Shown: piece after piece, positions 16,791 to 25,996 of the stretch
Layout: each line of letters opens with the position of its first letter
Numbering within the stretch: position 1 is the first letter of the stretch
Source of the DNA: an uncultured Rhizobiaceae group bacterium
GTDB taxonomy: Bacteria > Pseudomonadota > Alphaproteobacteria > Rhizobiales > Rhizobiaceae
Reading direction: 5' to 3'
DNA length: 64,000 nucleotides
Assembly: GCA_937930845.1 (NCBI GenBank)
Contig: CALHBJ010000001.1
Span: 806,001 to 870,000 of the forward strand
Notes under the pieces: generated by a model
The model's input: the letters and a program-made list of their open reading frames with translations, nothing else
Database searches by the model: none
Told to the model about the DNA's origin: nothing
Program-made: the position numbers and the translations under genes

Positions 16791-18608
16791 ATGACCATCG
16801 CGCCCATCGCTGCCGTTACCGAACGTCTGGTTGAACGCTCTCGCAAGACCCGCGAGGCCTATCTGGACCGGGTCAACACCGCTGCGGCCCAAGGGCCCAA
16901 TCGCACTGCTCTGAGTTGCGGCAATCTCGCCCATGGGTTTGCCGCCTGCGGACCGGGTGACAAATCAGCATTAAAGGCAGGTGAATGCCTGAACATCGGC
17001 ATCATCACGTCGTTCAACGATATGTTGTCGGCCCACCAGCCGTTTGAGGATTTTCCCAACATCATCAAACAGGCAGCGCGGGATGCGGGCGGCGTGGCGC
17101 AGGTTGCCGGTGGCGTGCCTGCCATGTGTGATGGTGTCACCCAGGGTCAAAAGGGCATGGAATTGTCGCTTTTTTCACGCGATATCATCGCCATGGCGAC
17201 TGCCGTAGGCTTGTCTCACAACATGTTTGACGCGGCCATGTATCTGGGCGTGTGTGATAAGATTGTGCCGGGCTTGATGATCGGCGCGCTCACTTTTGGA
17301 CATTTGCCAGCAGTGTTTGTGCCTGCCGGTCCCATGCCTTCAGGCTTGCCCAACAAAGAAAAAGTGCGTGTGCGCCAGCTCTATGCCGAGGGCAAAGTGG
17401 GGCGTGAAGAATTGCTGGAGGCTGAATCCTCATCTTACCATTCGCCCGGTACTTGCACATTTTATGGCACCGCTAATTCAAACCAGATGTTGATGGAATT
17501 CATGGGGCTGCATCTGCCGGGGTCCAGCTTCATCAACCCGGGAACAGAATTGCGCGACGCGCTCACCCGCACGGCAACGGAGCGGGCGCTTGCGATAACC
17601 GCAAGTGGCAATGAGTTCACCCCTATTGGCCACGTGATCAATGAAAAAGCGATTGTAAACGGGGTGATCGGCCTGCACGCTACGGGCGGGTCCACGAACC
17701 ACGTTATGCATCTTGTGGCCATTGCGCGGGCGGCGGGCATTCAGCTTACCCTGGAAGACATGTCCGACCTGGCAGAATGCACTCCCTTGCTGGCGCGGGT
17801 TTATCCAAATGGACCCGCCGATGTGAACCATTTCCATGCCGCTGGGGGCTTGCCCTTCCTGCTGCGGGAATTGCTGGAAAACGGCATGCTGCATGAGGAT
17901 GTGAAAACAATCCATGGGGACGGGCTTTTCGGCATGGCGCAGGAACCCTTCCTGGACGGGGCAACCGTGAAATGGAAACCAGCGGCGAAAACTTCAGGCA
18001 ATCCTAAAGTGGTTGCAACGGCTGACGCTCCGTTTTCCGAAGATGGCGGGTTGAAGATGCTCAGCGGCAATCTGGGCCGCGGGGTGATCAAGATTTCTGC
18101 GGTGCGCAAGGAGCATCACATCGTGGAAGCCCCGGTGCGGATATTTGAAACCCAGGACGGCATTCGTGAGGCATTTGAAGCGGGGGAATTGAATTGCGAT
18201 GTGGTGGCCGTTTGCCGCTTTCAAGGCCCCGTTGCCAATGGCATGCCCGAATTGCACAAGCTCACCCCGCCACTGGGCGTTTTGCAGGACCGGGGCCACA
18301 AGGTGGCGCTGGTAACCGATGGCCGCATGTCGGGCGCGTCAGGCAAGGTGCCTGCGGCCATTCATGTGACGCCGGAGGCGGCCGAAGGTGGCCCGATTGC
18401 CAAATTGCGCGACGGCGACATCGTGCGTGTGGATGCCGTCAACGGCGCCATTGAAGTGTTGGTGGATGAAAAAGAATGGGCCGCCCGTGAGGCCGCCGTG
18501 GCTGATCTTTCAGCCAATGCTTTTGGCCTTGGTACAGAATTGCTCGCCGGATTCAGGGCAAGTGTCTCGCGTTCGGACGCAGGCGCCAGTGTTTTCGCAG
18601 ACGATTAA
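16791..18608 (+). CDS. edd: Phosphogluconate dehydratase
   Basis: 605 aa, matching Edd length. It is an IlvD/Edd-family iron-sulfur dehydratase. [21 protein letters not shown] and [17 protein letters not shown] contain the conserved cysteines that ligate the cluster; [15 protein letters not shown] and [19 protein letters not shown] are family signatures. It converts 6-phosphogluconate to KDPG, the committing step of the Entner-Doudoroff pathway. ATG 16791 gives the family N-terminus ([15 protein letters not shown]); the upstream open frame to 16569 lies inside pgl. No eda gene follows. The only KDPG/KDPGal-type aldolase in the window is at 30.9 kb. Confidence 0.96.
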   Translation: MTIAPIAAVTERLVERSRKTREAYLDRVNTAAAQGPNRTALSCGNLAHGFAACGPGDKSALKAGECLNIGIITSFNDMLSAHQPFEDFPNIIKQAARDAGGVAQVAGGVPAMCDGVTQGQKGMELSLFSRDIIAMATAVGLSHNMFDAAMYLGVCDKIVPGLMIGALTFGHLPAVFVPAGPMPSGLPNKEKVRVRQLYAEGKVGREELLEAESSSYHSPGTCTFYGTANSNQMLMEFMGLHLPGSSFINPGTELRDALTRTATERALAITASGNEFTPIGHVINEKAIVNGVIGLHATGGSTNHVMHLVAIARAAGIQLTLEDMSDLAECTPLLARVYPNGPADVNHFHAAGGLPFLLRELLENGMLHEDVKTIHGDGLFGMAQEPFLDGATVKWKPAAKTSGNPKVVATADAPFSEDGGLKMLSGNLGRGVIKISAVRKEHHIVEAPVRIFETQDGIREAFEAGELNCDVVAVCRFQGPVANGMPELHKLTPPLGVLQDRGHKVALVTDGRMSGASGKVPAAIHVTPEAAEGGPIAKLRDGDIVRVDAVNGAIEVLVDEKEWAAREAAVADLSANAFGLGTELLAGFRASVSRSDAGASVFADD

Positions 18609-18640
18609 TCAGGCAGAACAGATACCCAGTTTTAGCGCCA

Positions 18641-20101
18641 CTACCGGGTCGGCGTCTGCACGAACTCGAACTGATTGTCAGTGATGTCGGCTATGCCCAC
18701 ATTGCGCAAACGGATGGTTCGGCCAGGCACCTGAACCAGAACATCATCGCCGGACTGGGCCACACGGGTTTGCGCACGGGTGGCTGGCAGGACCAGCGTA
18801 TCCGCCGTTTCAAAATCTTCGATCACCGCATTGCCGCGCACCACGAAACGGTCCTCGCCATAGCCACCGGCCAAAATTGCACCATTGCCCCCTACCAGGG
18901 TTTCATCGCGCCAGGAGCCTGTGGCGCGAATGAGCGACACATCATTGACGGCAAGAAAATCGGTTGCTGCGTGGTTGCGCCCACCAGGGGACAGAATGCG
19001 CCACACATTGGCGCGGCGGCCAGGTCCACGGTCTGCGGCATATTTGAGCTCGATTTCCTCAACCCGCACCACATTGTCGAGATCTTCCGACCCGTGGAAA
19101 TTGATGTCACGATTGGTGCGCACGACTTCAACATGGTTGCGCGCTTCGGCGTGCCAGGCGGACAGGATGACTGCATGGCGCACATCTTCGACGACCAGGC
19201 CGGTCAACCGATTGTCGAACGCTTCGTGCAGGGTAATGCCATATCCATTGCCGCCGCCGCCTTTGTTGTGCACGCCGGTCACATGCACATCTTCAATGGT
19301 TGCTTCAATTGTGCTGGTCAAAATAAGCGCACTGCTGGGCAGGTTGCGAAAGCCCACATCTGCAATGCGAAGACCCATGGTGCCACGTGCACGCAGGGCG
19401 GTTTTCAGCGTGAATTCAGGATATGGATTGTTAAAATCGTCACCCGCCACAGCACCCAGCGGCGTGGTGATGGTGAAGCCGGACAGCGTGAGATTGCGGC
19501 GCATGGCAACCCGCTGGGCCAGGGCATCTGATGATGGCATGTCGAACACCAAGGGCGTTGCCAATGTGATTTGCGTACCATTTACGGCGGCAATGCGATG
19601 AATGCTTTCGCGGAATGGGCGGTGTTCAGCCTGTTTCCATGGCACATTGGTCCAGCGCGCAATATAGGCCTTGGTATTGGGGCGGTGCAGATAGATGGCA
19701 TCACCGGGCTTGAAACCGTGCCCGCCTTCAATTGCGATCACCGCATCACCGCGTTTGGCATTTGCGGCCACTTTGCTGGCACGGCCCTTCCGGCCCGCAT
19801 CAAGCGTCATGTAGTCGCCCGATGTCTGATCAAAACGCAGATAGGTAGCATGACGGCCAGCGCCACGCAGTGTGATGTTGTCCCGCTGAACCACCAGCGG
19901 TGCATCAAATGTGTAAATGCCCGGGGCGAATATCAGCTCATCGCCATCATGGGCGGCAGCGATCATGGCATTAAGCCTGGCCGCACTCGTTCCAATTTCG
20001 ATCCTGATTTCCCGTGCCACAGCAGCACCACTGGTCAACATCAGGACAAGCGCACAAAGGAAGACTCCAAAATGGCGGCGAACTGTTTCAAAATGGGGCA
20101 T
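18641..20101 (-). CDS. Secreted right-handed beta-helix protein (pectate-lyase/epimerase-like fold)
   Basis: 486 aa with an N-terminal signal peptide (FGVFLCALVLMLTSGAAVA, then REIRIEI). The body shows the rung pattern of parallel beta-helix proteins: DGDELIFAPGIYTFDAPLVV, DNITLRGAGRHATYLRF, then repeated short strands (LTLSGFTIT, IADVGFRNLPSSALILT, IEDVHVTGV, LTGLVVEDVRHAVIL). The last 80 residues include a Gly/Asp turn GGYGEDRFVVRGNAVIEDFE that resembles an RTX-type calcium-binding unit. Such proteins are lyases, epimerases or glycoside hydrolases; no catalytic set is identifiable here. It follows the GH42 gene on the same strand, separated by 67 bp with a perfect palindrome, so a role on an external glycan is plausible. 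Confidence 0.72.
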   Translation of the reverse strand: MPHFETVRRHFGVFLCALVLMLTSGAAVAREIRIEIGTSAARLNAMIAAAHDGDELIFAPGIYTFDAPLVVQRDNITLRGAGRHATYLRFDQTSGDYMTLDAGRKGRASKVAANAKRGDAVIAIEGGHGFKPGDAIYLHRPNTKAYIARWTNVPWKQAEHRPFRESIHRIAAVNGTQITLATPLVFDMPSSDALAQRVAMRRNLTLSGFTITTPLGAVAGDDFNNPYPEFTLKTALRARGTMGLRIADVGFRNLPSSALILTSTIEATIEDVHVTGVHNKGGGGNGYGITLHEAFDNRLTGLVVEDVRHAVILSAWHAEARNHVEVVRTNRDINFHGSEDLDNVVRVEEIELKYAADRGPGRRANVWRILSPGGRNHAATDFLAVNDVSLIRATGSWRDETLVGGNGAILAGGYGEDRFVVRGNAVIEDFETADTLVLPATRAQTRVAQSGDDVLVQVPGRTIRLRNVGIADITDNQFEFVQTPTR

Positions 20102-20116
20102 TTGCAGCGTTCCGAG

Positions 20117-20130
20117 TTGGCATATGCCAA
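20117..20130. promoter_or_regulatory. Perfect 14-bp palindrome upstream of the beta-helix gene
   Basis: TTGGCATATGCCAA is a perfect palindrome 16-29 nt upstream of the beta-helix ATG and downstream of the GH42 stop. Its form suits a dimeric repressor site of LacI/GntR/TetR type, though it could also be chance. It does not match the palindrome at 24440. Confidence 0.4.
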
Positions 20131-20168
20131 TCGGGCTGCAAGCGCGGGGCCAGTTTTACAGGTGTTGT

Positions 20169-22163
20169 CTATGTTTTAGCACGGTGCAGGATGGTCACGC
20201 CTGCCACATCCATATCGCTTGAGCCGATCAAGACGGTGTCGCCTTTCGCGATCAGATGGCTCGCATCATGGGCGCGCGGTCCGTAATTGACGATGGTGCG
20301 CAAGGGACCGTGGTCACGGATGCGCAAATCGTCGCCGGTCTCCACCCATGGACAGCCGGCCAATGTCAGTTCTTTTTCCAGCACATATTTGCGCAGGCGC
20401 TCATCGGGCCACCCGGCCAGATAGGACGCCTTGTCCTGCACCATCCAGGCGGGATGCCCTTGTTTGGTTTGCAACTTGACCTCAACGGCATCGCCGGTAA
20501 TAACGTGTTCGGCCCAGGCATGGAAGCGGCCCTCATGGCCAACAGGATGGCTTACACCTGGGCGCAGGCTCTCCACCCGCTCAACACGGATGTCGATCAA
20601 TTGCCGCAACCCGTCAGGTGCCAGCCCCTGGGGTATGTGGTGATTTTCGTCGCGCGACCCGCAGCGCGGGCCAAACAATAAATGCCCGTCAAAGGCTTTA
20701 AACGCCTCAAGCGCATTCTCATCAACGCTGATCAGCTGGGGTACGACCACAAGCCTGTACCCCTTCAGATCATCTCCGGGACGCACAATATCGATCGATT
20801 GTCCTAACCGACGCAGCATGGAATAGAATTCAAAAACGATCTGGTAGGCGTGGTGCCCCTGTCCCTGGGGTTGGGTTTCTGTTGCCCAGAAGGACGGATA
20901 ATCAACCACCAACGCCACCGGTGCCGGTGCCTGGCCAATTTCAACCTGCGGCAATTGGCCAAGTTCACCGGCAACGGATTTTGCCTCAGCCAGTCCACGG
21001 TCTGCCGAATTATCGGGACGGTTCAGGCCGGCGTGGAACTGTTCCTGGGCAAAAGGCGCCTGTCGCCAACGGAAATAACTTACCACTTCTGCACCATGGG
21101 CAAATGCCTCATGGCTCCACAGGCGCACCATGCCGGGATGGGGGTCGGGATTGTAAGGTGCCCAATTTACCGGGCCGGGCTGTTGCTCCATGACCCACCA
21201 GCGCCCCCGGTCCCGGCCCTGCCCGTTTCGAGTGCCGCAGGATCTGTACAGGTCATGGTGGAAGGCCTGAAAGTCGGGATCACCAGCCCGCATGTACCAG
21301 TTTTTCCACGCATTATCCTGGCCAAATTGCTCCAGGAATCCCAGCGGATAGGAATCCCACGAGGCGATGTCCAAGTCTGCCGATACATCAAAATGATCGA
21401 ATTCCAGGTAGCGGCCCATAAAATTGTGAATGATGTCGCGCCCTGGCGACAGCCGGCGCAGAATTTTGGTCTGCACGCGGTTGAACTCAACCACCTGCTG
21501 GGAGGCGAAACGGCGGAAATCCATTACATGGGTCGGGTTTGGTTCCGTTACGGTCAACACGGGAAGTTCGACTTCTTCAAAGGAACCAATTTCCATCGAC
21601 CAGAAGATATTGCCCCAGGCCCGGTTGAGTGCCTCGGGGGACTGATATTTCTGGGCCAACCAGTTTTGAAACGCGGTGCGGGCCGTGTTTGAATAGCTCA
21701 GCGTTGTGTCATGGCAGCCATATTCATTGTCTGTTTGCCACGCGACAACGTGTGGATTTTCCCCATAGCGCTTGGCAACCACTTCGGTAATCCGTGCACA
21801 TTCCCGACGATATCCCTCATGGGAAAAATCGTAATGTCGACGGGAACCGAAACCACGGGGATTGCCGTTAGCATCCACCGCCAACATGTCCGGCATTTCA
21901 TCCACCAACCATTTGGGTGGGGTTGCGGTGGGCGTGCACATGACAATTTTCAGCCCTGCCGCGCCAAGGGTTTCAACGGCAGTGTCGAGCCAGTCGAATT
22001 GAAAATCGCCGCGCTTGGGCTCTATGCGGGACCAGATGAACTCGGCAATTCGAACATAGGAAAGGCCATTTTCCACCATTCGCCGTGCATCATCAGCCCA
22101 CATTTCCTGAGGCCAGTGTTCTGGATAATAACAAACGCCAAGGGCTGGGTCCGAAATGGGCAT
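20169..22163 (-). CDS. Beta-galactosidase, glycoside hydrolase family 42
   Basis: 664 aa, usual GH42 length. The N-terminus GVCYYPEHWPQEMWADD and the motif YVRIAEFIWSRIEP are typical of the family. The acid/base glutamate is in WQTDNEYGCHDT (near residue 147) and the nucleophile glutamate in WVMEQQPGPVNW (near residue 320). GH42 enzymes remove beta-galactosyl residues from oligosaccharides; no signal peptide is visible, so it acts in the cytoplasm on imported sugars. It lies 98 bp after the ABC ATPase on the same strand. Paired with the GH36 enzyme across the divergent promoter, it implies use of mixed alpha- and beta-galactosides. Confidence 0.93.
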   Translation of the reverse strand: MPISDPALGVCYYPEHWPQEMWADDARRMVENGLSYVRIAEFIWSRIEPKRGDFQFDWLDTAVETLGAAGLKIVMCTPTATPPKWLVDEMPDMLAVDANGNPRGFGSRRHYDFSHEGYRRECARITEVVAKRYGENPHVVAWQTDNEYGCHDTTLSYSNTARTAFQNWLAQKYQSPEALNRAWGNIFWSMEIGSFEEVELPVLTVTEPNPTHVMDFRRFASQQVVEFNRVQTKILRRLSPGRDIIHNFMGRYLEFDHFDVSADLDIASWDSYPLGFLEQFGQDNAWKNWYMRAGDPDFQAFHHDLYRSCGTRNGQGRDRGRWWVMEQQPGPVNWAPYNPDPHPGMVRLWSHEAFAHGAEVVSYFRWRQAPFAQEQFHAGLNRPDNSADRGLAEAKSVAGELGQLPQVEIGQAPAPVALVVDYPSFWATETQPQGQGHHAYQIVFEFYSMLRRLGQSIDIVRPGDDLKGYRLVVVPQLISVDENALEAFKAFDGHLLFGPRCGSRDENHHIPQGLAPDGLRQLIDIRVERVESLRPGVSHPVGHEGRFHAWAEHVITGDAVEVKLQTKQGHPAWMVQDKASYLAGWPDERLRKYVLEKELTLAGCPWVETGDDLRIRDHGPLRTIVNYGPRAHDASHLIAKGDTVLIGSSDMDVAGVTILHRAKT

Positions 22164-22261
22164 GATGTGTGTCCGTGAAGCGGCGTCCTACTTGCCGCGA
22201 AGCGGTCAGCCACTAACGCGCGAATTACACCGCGTCCAGAGTGTATTTTTCCCTTCGCAGA

Positions 22262-23347
22262 TTAAATGCGCAATCCGTCAGCGCCGAACAGCATCGCCGT
22301 CGACGGATCAACGCCCACACTGGCAACTTCACCGTCGGCAACCTTGGTATGGCCCTTTTGCTCCACCGTCAGTGGCACTTCTGCACCCACATCGAGGTAA
22401 AGATAAGAATTGCCACCCAGTTGTTCGACCACAGAGGTGGGAGCCTTGAATTTGTGTTTTGCACCGGTTGCCGAAATGAAGTGTTCCGGGCGCAGCCCAA
22501 CCTTTACGCTCTCGCCTTTTTCCGGTTTGCGATCGCGGGTTGATACCGGGATTTTCAAATTGCCCAATTGCGGCACGACCACTGTGGCCGACCCTGCCTT
22601 GGAAGTTGTGACTTCCCCATTGAGAAAGTTCATCCGGGGCGACCCGATAAAGCCGGCCACGAATTCATTGTCTGGATTGTCATAGAGTTCCAGCGGCGAA
22701 CCATATTGTTCGACAATCCCCGCCCGCAGCACCACAATTTTGTCCGCCAGTGTCATGGCTTCCGTCTGGTCATGGGTGACATAGATCATTGTGGAATCAA
22801 GACTGTTGTGGAGTTTGGCAATTTCCAGCCGCATCTGAACCCGCAGTTCTGCGTCCAGATTCGACAGCGGTTCATCAAACAGGAACACCTTGGGTTCGCG
22901 CACAATCGAACGGCCGATTGCCACGCGCTGGCGCTGGCCACCAGACATTGCGGCGGGTTTGCGGTCTAGAAGAGGTTTCAGCTCAAGAATCTCGGCGGCT
23001 TTTTGAACGCGCGAATCAATCTCAGCACCGTCATGACCGGTCATTTTCAGGCCAAATGCCATGTTGTCGTAGACCGTCATATGGGGATAGAGCGCATAGG
23101 ACTGGAACACCATTGCCACACCGCGTTCGGAAGGTTCTGTGTGCGACACGTCCACATCACCAATATGAATTTGGCCAGATGTGATTTCTTCAAGCCCGGA
23201 GACCAAGCGCAAAAGGGTGGATTTGCCACAACCGGAAGGGCCAACAAATACGATGAAATCTCCATCATCAATGTCCAGATCGACGCCTTTGATCACGTCG
23301 ATAGCCCCGAAGGATTTTTTGACATTGGTCAGTTTTACACCAGCCAT
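22262..23347 (-). CDS. Sugar ABC transporter ATPase (MsmK/UgpC type)
   Basis: 361 aa, the length of MalK/UgpC-type ATPases with a C-terminal regulatory OB-like domain. Walker A is GPSGCGKST, the Q-loop is in VFQSYALYPH, the signature is MSGGQRQRVAIGRS, Walker B is VFLFDEPLSNLDA, and the H-loop is VTHDQTEA. The C-terminal segment VGLRPEHF is typical. It most likely energises the binding protein and permeases encoded rightward from 24.6 kb, although ATPases of this class can serve several importers. GGGAGA lies 6 nt before the ATG. It follows the iclR gene by 72-73 bp on the same strand. Confidence 0.92.
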   Translation of the reverse strand: MAGVKLTNVKKSFGAIDVIKGVDLDIDDGDFIVFVGPSGCGKSTLLRLVSGLEEITSGQIHIGDVDVSHTEPSERGVAMVFQSYALYPHMTVYDNMAFGLKMTGHDGAEIDSRVQKAAEILELKPLLDRKPAAMSGGQRQRVAIGRSIVREPKVFLFDEPLSNLDAELRVQMRLEIAKLHNSLDSTMIYVTHDQTEAMTLADKIVVLRAGIVEQYGSPLELYDNPDNEFVAGFIGSPRMNFLNGEVTTSKAGSATVVVPQLGNLKIPVSTRDRKPEKGESVKVGLRPEHFISATGAKHKFKAPTSVVEQLGGNSYLYLDVGAEVPLTVEQKGHTKVADGEVASVGVDPSTAMLFGADGLRI

Positions 23348-23419
23348 AATTCTCTCCCAAATTGATCATCCTGGACGGGCTTCAACCCCCTGTCCGAAGA
23401 AATTTCATTTAACAAACTC

Positions 23420-24292
23420 TTATTCATGACTGCGCGGACCCAGCCCTGAACGCATGTCCAGTTCAATTGCGGCTGCGGCCTCTCGCACGAGGTGCTGCCA
23501 ATTTTCAACGGTTTTATCATCAATGCGATAAGCCGGTGCTGTGACGGATACACCGCCAATCAGGTCAATATCGGTATTGTTGATGCCAGCGGCGACACAG
23601 CGAATGCCCGGCTCGTGCTCTTCACGGTCGTGGGCAATGCCGGTTTCGCGGATAATTTCAATTTCTCCCAACAGAAGTTCAGGAGTGTAGAGCGTCGCCG
23701 CGGTGTGGCGCTTGTAGGATATGCGCCGGGCGCGGGCCACACATTCTTCGCGGGGCAACAATGCCATCATAGCTTTGCCAATGCCGGTGCAATAGAGCGG
23801 CGAAGCATTGCCCACCTGGGAATGCATGCGGACCGATTGTCGCGTTTCCAGCTTGTCCACATAGATCACTTCGAGATCGTTCATCACGCCCAAATGTACG
23901 GTTTCGCCGGTTGCGGCGTGTAGGGAACGCACATGGGATTCGGCGATCAGGCGAAACGAATTTTGCGACCAGGCGCGGGCAGCGAGCTTTAGCAACCGCA
24001 GACCGGGAATGTAGGATTGATCGGCGTTCTGGCAGATCAGCCCCTCTTCAAGCAGATTTTTGATCTGTCTGTGCAGGGTGCCACGGGGCTGGTCGGTCTG
24101 ACGTAAAATATCTGTAAAGCGCAGAGGTTGCTCAGAAAGCGCTATCATATCAAGAACTTCAAGCGCCTTGCCCAGGGTCCCGGTTGACCGTGAAGGCGCG
24201 TGCTCATCGCGGGGCGAATCCTCACAAGGGTCGCCATCGGTGCCTGGCGCACCGACCACGTTGTGCTGATATGTATGTCCTTCAACGGACAT
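23420..24292 (-). CDS. IclR-family transcriptional regulator
   Basis: 290 aa. After a polar 40-residue N-terminus comes a winged helix-turn-helix (LGKALEVLDMIALSEQPLRF, then DILRQTDQPRGTLHRQIKNL), followed by the IclR effector-binding domain (ETVHLGVMNDLEVIYVDKLE, GNASPLYCTGIGKAMMALLP, HDREEHEPGIRCVAAGI). ATG 24292 is chosen over GTG 24298 because GGGAGG then lies 9 nt upstream. It is divergent from the sugar-binding protein operon and heads the ATPase and beta-galactosidase genes, so it probably regulates both. The ligand is likely a galactoside or catabolite, by inference. Confidence 0.88.
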   Translation of the reverse strand: MSVEGHTYQHNVVGAPGTDGDPCEDSPRDEHAPSRSTGTLGKALEVLDMIALSEQPLRFTDILRQTDQPRGTLHRQIKNLLEEGLICQNADQSYIPGLRLLKLAARAWSQNSFRLIAESHVRSLHAATGETVHLGVMNDLEVIYVDKLETRQSVRMHSQVGNASPLYCTGIGKAMMALLPREECVARARRISYKRHTAATLYTPELLLGEIEIIRETGIAHDREEHEPGIRCVAAGINNTDIDLIGGVSVTAPAYRIDDKTVENWQHLVREAAAAIELDMRSGLGPRSHE

Positions 24293-24392
24293 ATTCACAG
24301 TCCTCCCAAACCATACGCCATCGCATTCGTTGTTGACCGGCTGCCCGACTTTTCGGACGAATAAAAAAACCGGGCGAGCCGAATGCGCGCGC

Positions 24393-24421
24393 TTGACATC
24401 TGGCGATACTAGTCGAATAAT
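24393..24421 (+). promoter_or_regulatory. Sigma70-like promoter of the galactoside operon
   Basis: A perfect -35 TTGACA (24393-24398), 17-nt spacer, and -10 AATAAT (24416-24421; five of six consensus bases). Transcription would start near 24428, about 190 nt before the binding-protein ATG. It is the best promoter match I see in the window. Confidence 0.7.
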
Positions 24422-24439
24422 TCTACATAGTCAAATTCA

Positions 24440-24456
24440 GTTCCAGTAAATGGAAC
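24440..24456. promoter_or_regulatory. Candidate IclR operator palindrome
   Basis: GTTCCA-gtaaa-TGGAAC is a perfect inverted repeat with 6-nt arms and a 5-nt centre. It would sit about +12 to +28 from the predicted start, where a bound repressor would block transcription. IclR-family sites are commonly short palindromes of this kind, and the iclR gene is adjacent. Confidence 0.55.
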
Positions 24457-24618
24457 TACGGGTTCACCCTTTTTGACGCAATCGCTTGCCAGTCTTGCGA
24501 AACACGAACACACTAAGAATGCCCTGGCCGATCACCGATCTGCCGCCGGGCATCCTGACAGCCGAGGTCAAATACAGCCGCACGTTTTCAGGAACTGATT
24601 CAACCGGGAGGAAATTCC

Positions 24619-25857
24619 ATGATCAAGTCGCTCATCAGAGCTTCTGCTGTATTTGGAGCAGCAGCATTCCTGGCCACCACCGCATTTGCCGGTGATCTGG
24701 TCATCAACTTTGACGATCCAAACCCAGGGCCCAAAAAAGGCTTTGAAGACGCCGTGGCTAAATTTAAAGCCGCTAATCCAGACATCAACGTGTCGGTGAA
24801 CATCACGGACCGCGAAGCGCACAAGACCGCTATCCGTAACTTCCTGTCCGCAGACGCGCCCGACATCACATCCTGGTATCCGGGCAACCGCATGGCGCCC
24901 TTCGTCAATGCCGGTCAGTTCGAAGACATTTCTGATTTGTGGTCCAGCGATGCGAACCTGTCTTCCAAGTTTGAGGCGATCAAGCCAACGATGACAATCG
25001 ACGGCAAGCAGTGGGGTGTTCCATACACATATTACCAGTGGGGCATTTATTACCGCAAAGACATCTTCGACAAGATGGGCATTGCCGAGCCAAAGACCTG
25101 GGCTGAGCTGATTGCAGCTTCGAAAAAGCTGAAAGAAGGCGGTGTGACACCGTTCACCATTGGCACCAAGTTCCTTTGGACTGCGGCTGGCGTGTTTGAC
25201 TATCTGAACCTGCGCACCAACGGCTATGACGTTCACAACCAGCTGACCGCCGGTAAAATCAAATACACCGACCCGCGCATTCGCGCGACATTCGCCAAGT
25301 GGAAAGAACTTGTCGACATGGGTGCTTTTGTGGACAACCACGCAACAATGTCCTGGCAGGATGCGATTGCGCCTTTCTCCAAGGGCGAAGCGGCCATGTA
25401 TGTCATGGGTAACTTCTCGGTCGATGCTTACAAGAATGCCGGTCTGAAAGATGAACAGATCGACTACTTCCCATTCCCGGAAATCACCCCTGGCATTCCC
25501 CGCGCGGAAGAAGCGCCAGCTGATGCTTTCTTCATTCCATCGAAAGCCAAGAACAAAGCGGAAGCCCGCAAGTTCCTGTCATTCATTGCCCAGCCTGACG
25601 TTCAGTCTGAGTGGAATGCGACCATCGGCCAGCTGCCTCCGAACTCCGACGCCAAGGTTGGCGACGACAAGTTCATCCAGCAGGGTTTTGAGACCGTCTC
25701 CACCGCCGCCGGGCTTGCCCAGTTCTTTGACCGTGATGCACCAGCTGAAATGGCCAAAGCAGGCATGGAAGGTTTCCAGGAGTTCATGATCAAGCCTGAT
25801 CGTCTGGACGCCATTCTGGAGCGCCTCGATAAAGTTCAGGCGCGCGTTTACAAATAA
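24619..25857 (+). CDS. ABC transporter sugar-binding protein (galactoside operon)
   Basis: 412 aa extracellular solute-binding protein of the carbohydrate (CUT1) class. It has a cleavable signal peptide (FGAAAFLATTAFAGD) and no lipobox. The body has the usual segments (FEDAVAKFKAANPDINVSV, DITSWYPGNRMAPFV, WGVPYTYYQWGIYYRKDIFDKMGI, KGEAAMYVMGNFSVDAY). It binds sugar in the periplasm and delivers it to the permease pair encoded downstream. The ligand is inferred to be an alpha/beta-galactoside from the neighbouring GH36 and GH42 genes. GGGAGGAAATTCC precedes the ATG, suggesting high expression. A hairpin follows the gene. Confidence 0.92.
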   Translation: MIKSLIRASAVFGAAAFLATTAFAGDLVINFDDPNPGPKKGFEDAVAKFKAANPDINVSVNITDREAHKTAIRNFLSADAPDITSWYPGNRMAPFVNAGQFEDISDLWSSDANLSSKFEAIKPTMTIDGKQWGVPYTYYQWGIYYRKDIFDKMGIAEPKTWAELIAASKKLKEGGVTPFTIGTKFLWTAAGVFDYLNLRTNGYDVHNQLTAGKIKYTDPRIRATFAKWKELVDMGAFVDNHATMSWQDAIAPFSKGEAAMYVMGNFSVDAYKNAGLKDEQIDYFPFPEITPGIPRAEEAPADAFFIPSKAKNKAEARKFLSFIAQPDVQSEWNATIGQLPPNSDAKVGDDKFIQQGFETVSTAAGLAQFFDRDAPAEMAKAGMEGFQEFMIKPDRLDAILERLDKVQARVYK

Positions 25858-25874
25858 GCGCCTGAAGCCAAATT

Positions 25875-25902
25875 CCGGGGAGCGACATGGTTCGTTCCCC
25901 GG
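25875..25902 (+). terminator. Hairpin after the sugar-binding protein gene
   Basis: CCGGGGA (25875-25881) pairs with TCCCCGG (25896-25902), with partial extra pairing inside the loop, followed by TTATTTGT. It lies in the 139-bp gap between binding-protein and permease genes. It probably acts as a partial terminator or mRNA 3'-end stabiliser, giving excess binding protein. Confidence 0.6.
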
Positions 25903-25996
25903 TTATTTGTCCCACTTATTTCCCTTCAAAAATGCGCCGTGCCACAATTGCCCTTCGCATTTTTAAAGTGAAATATCAGAAGATCGGGAGCTTCTC

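Larger units (their letters stand above)
24299..24618. other. Divergent intergene between iclR and the sugar ABC operon
   Basis: About 320 bp without a gene. It holds an A-rich tract near 24360-24369, a sigma70-like promoter reading right (24393-24421), a perfect palindrome at 24440-24456, and then about 160 bp of untranslated leader. A strong ribosome site, GGGAGGAAATTCC, lies just before the ATG at 24619. No separate leftward promoter could be assigned with confidence. Confidence 0.7.
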
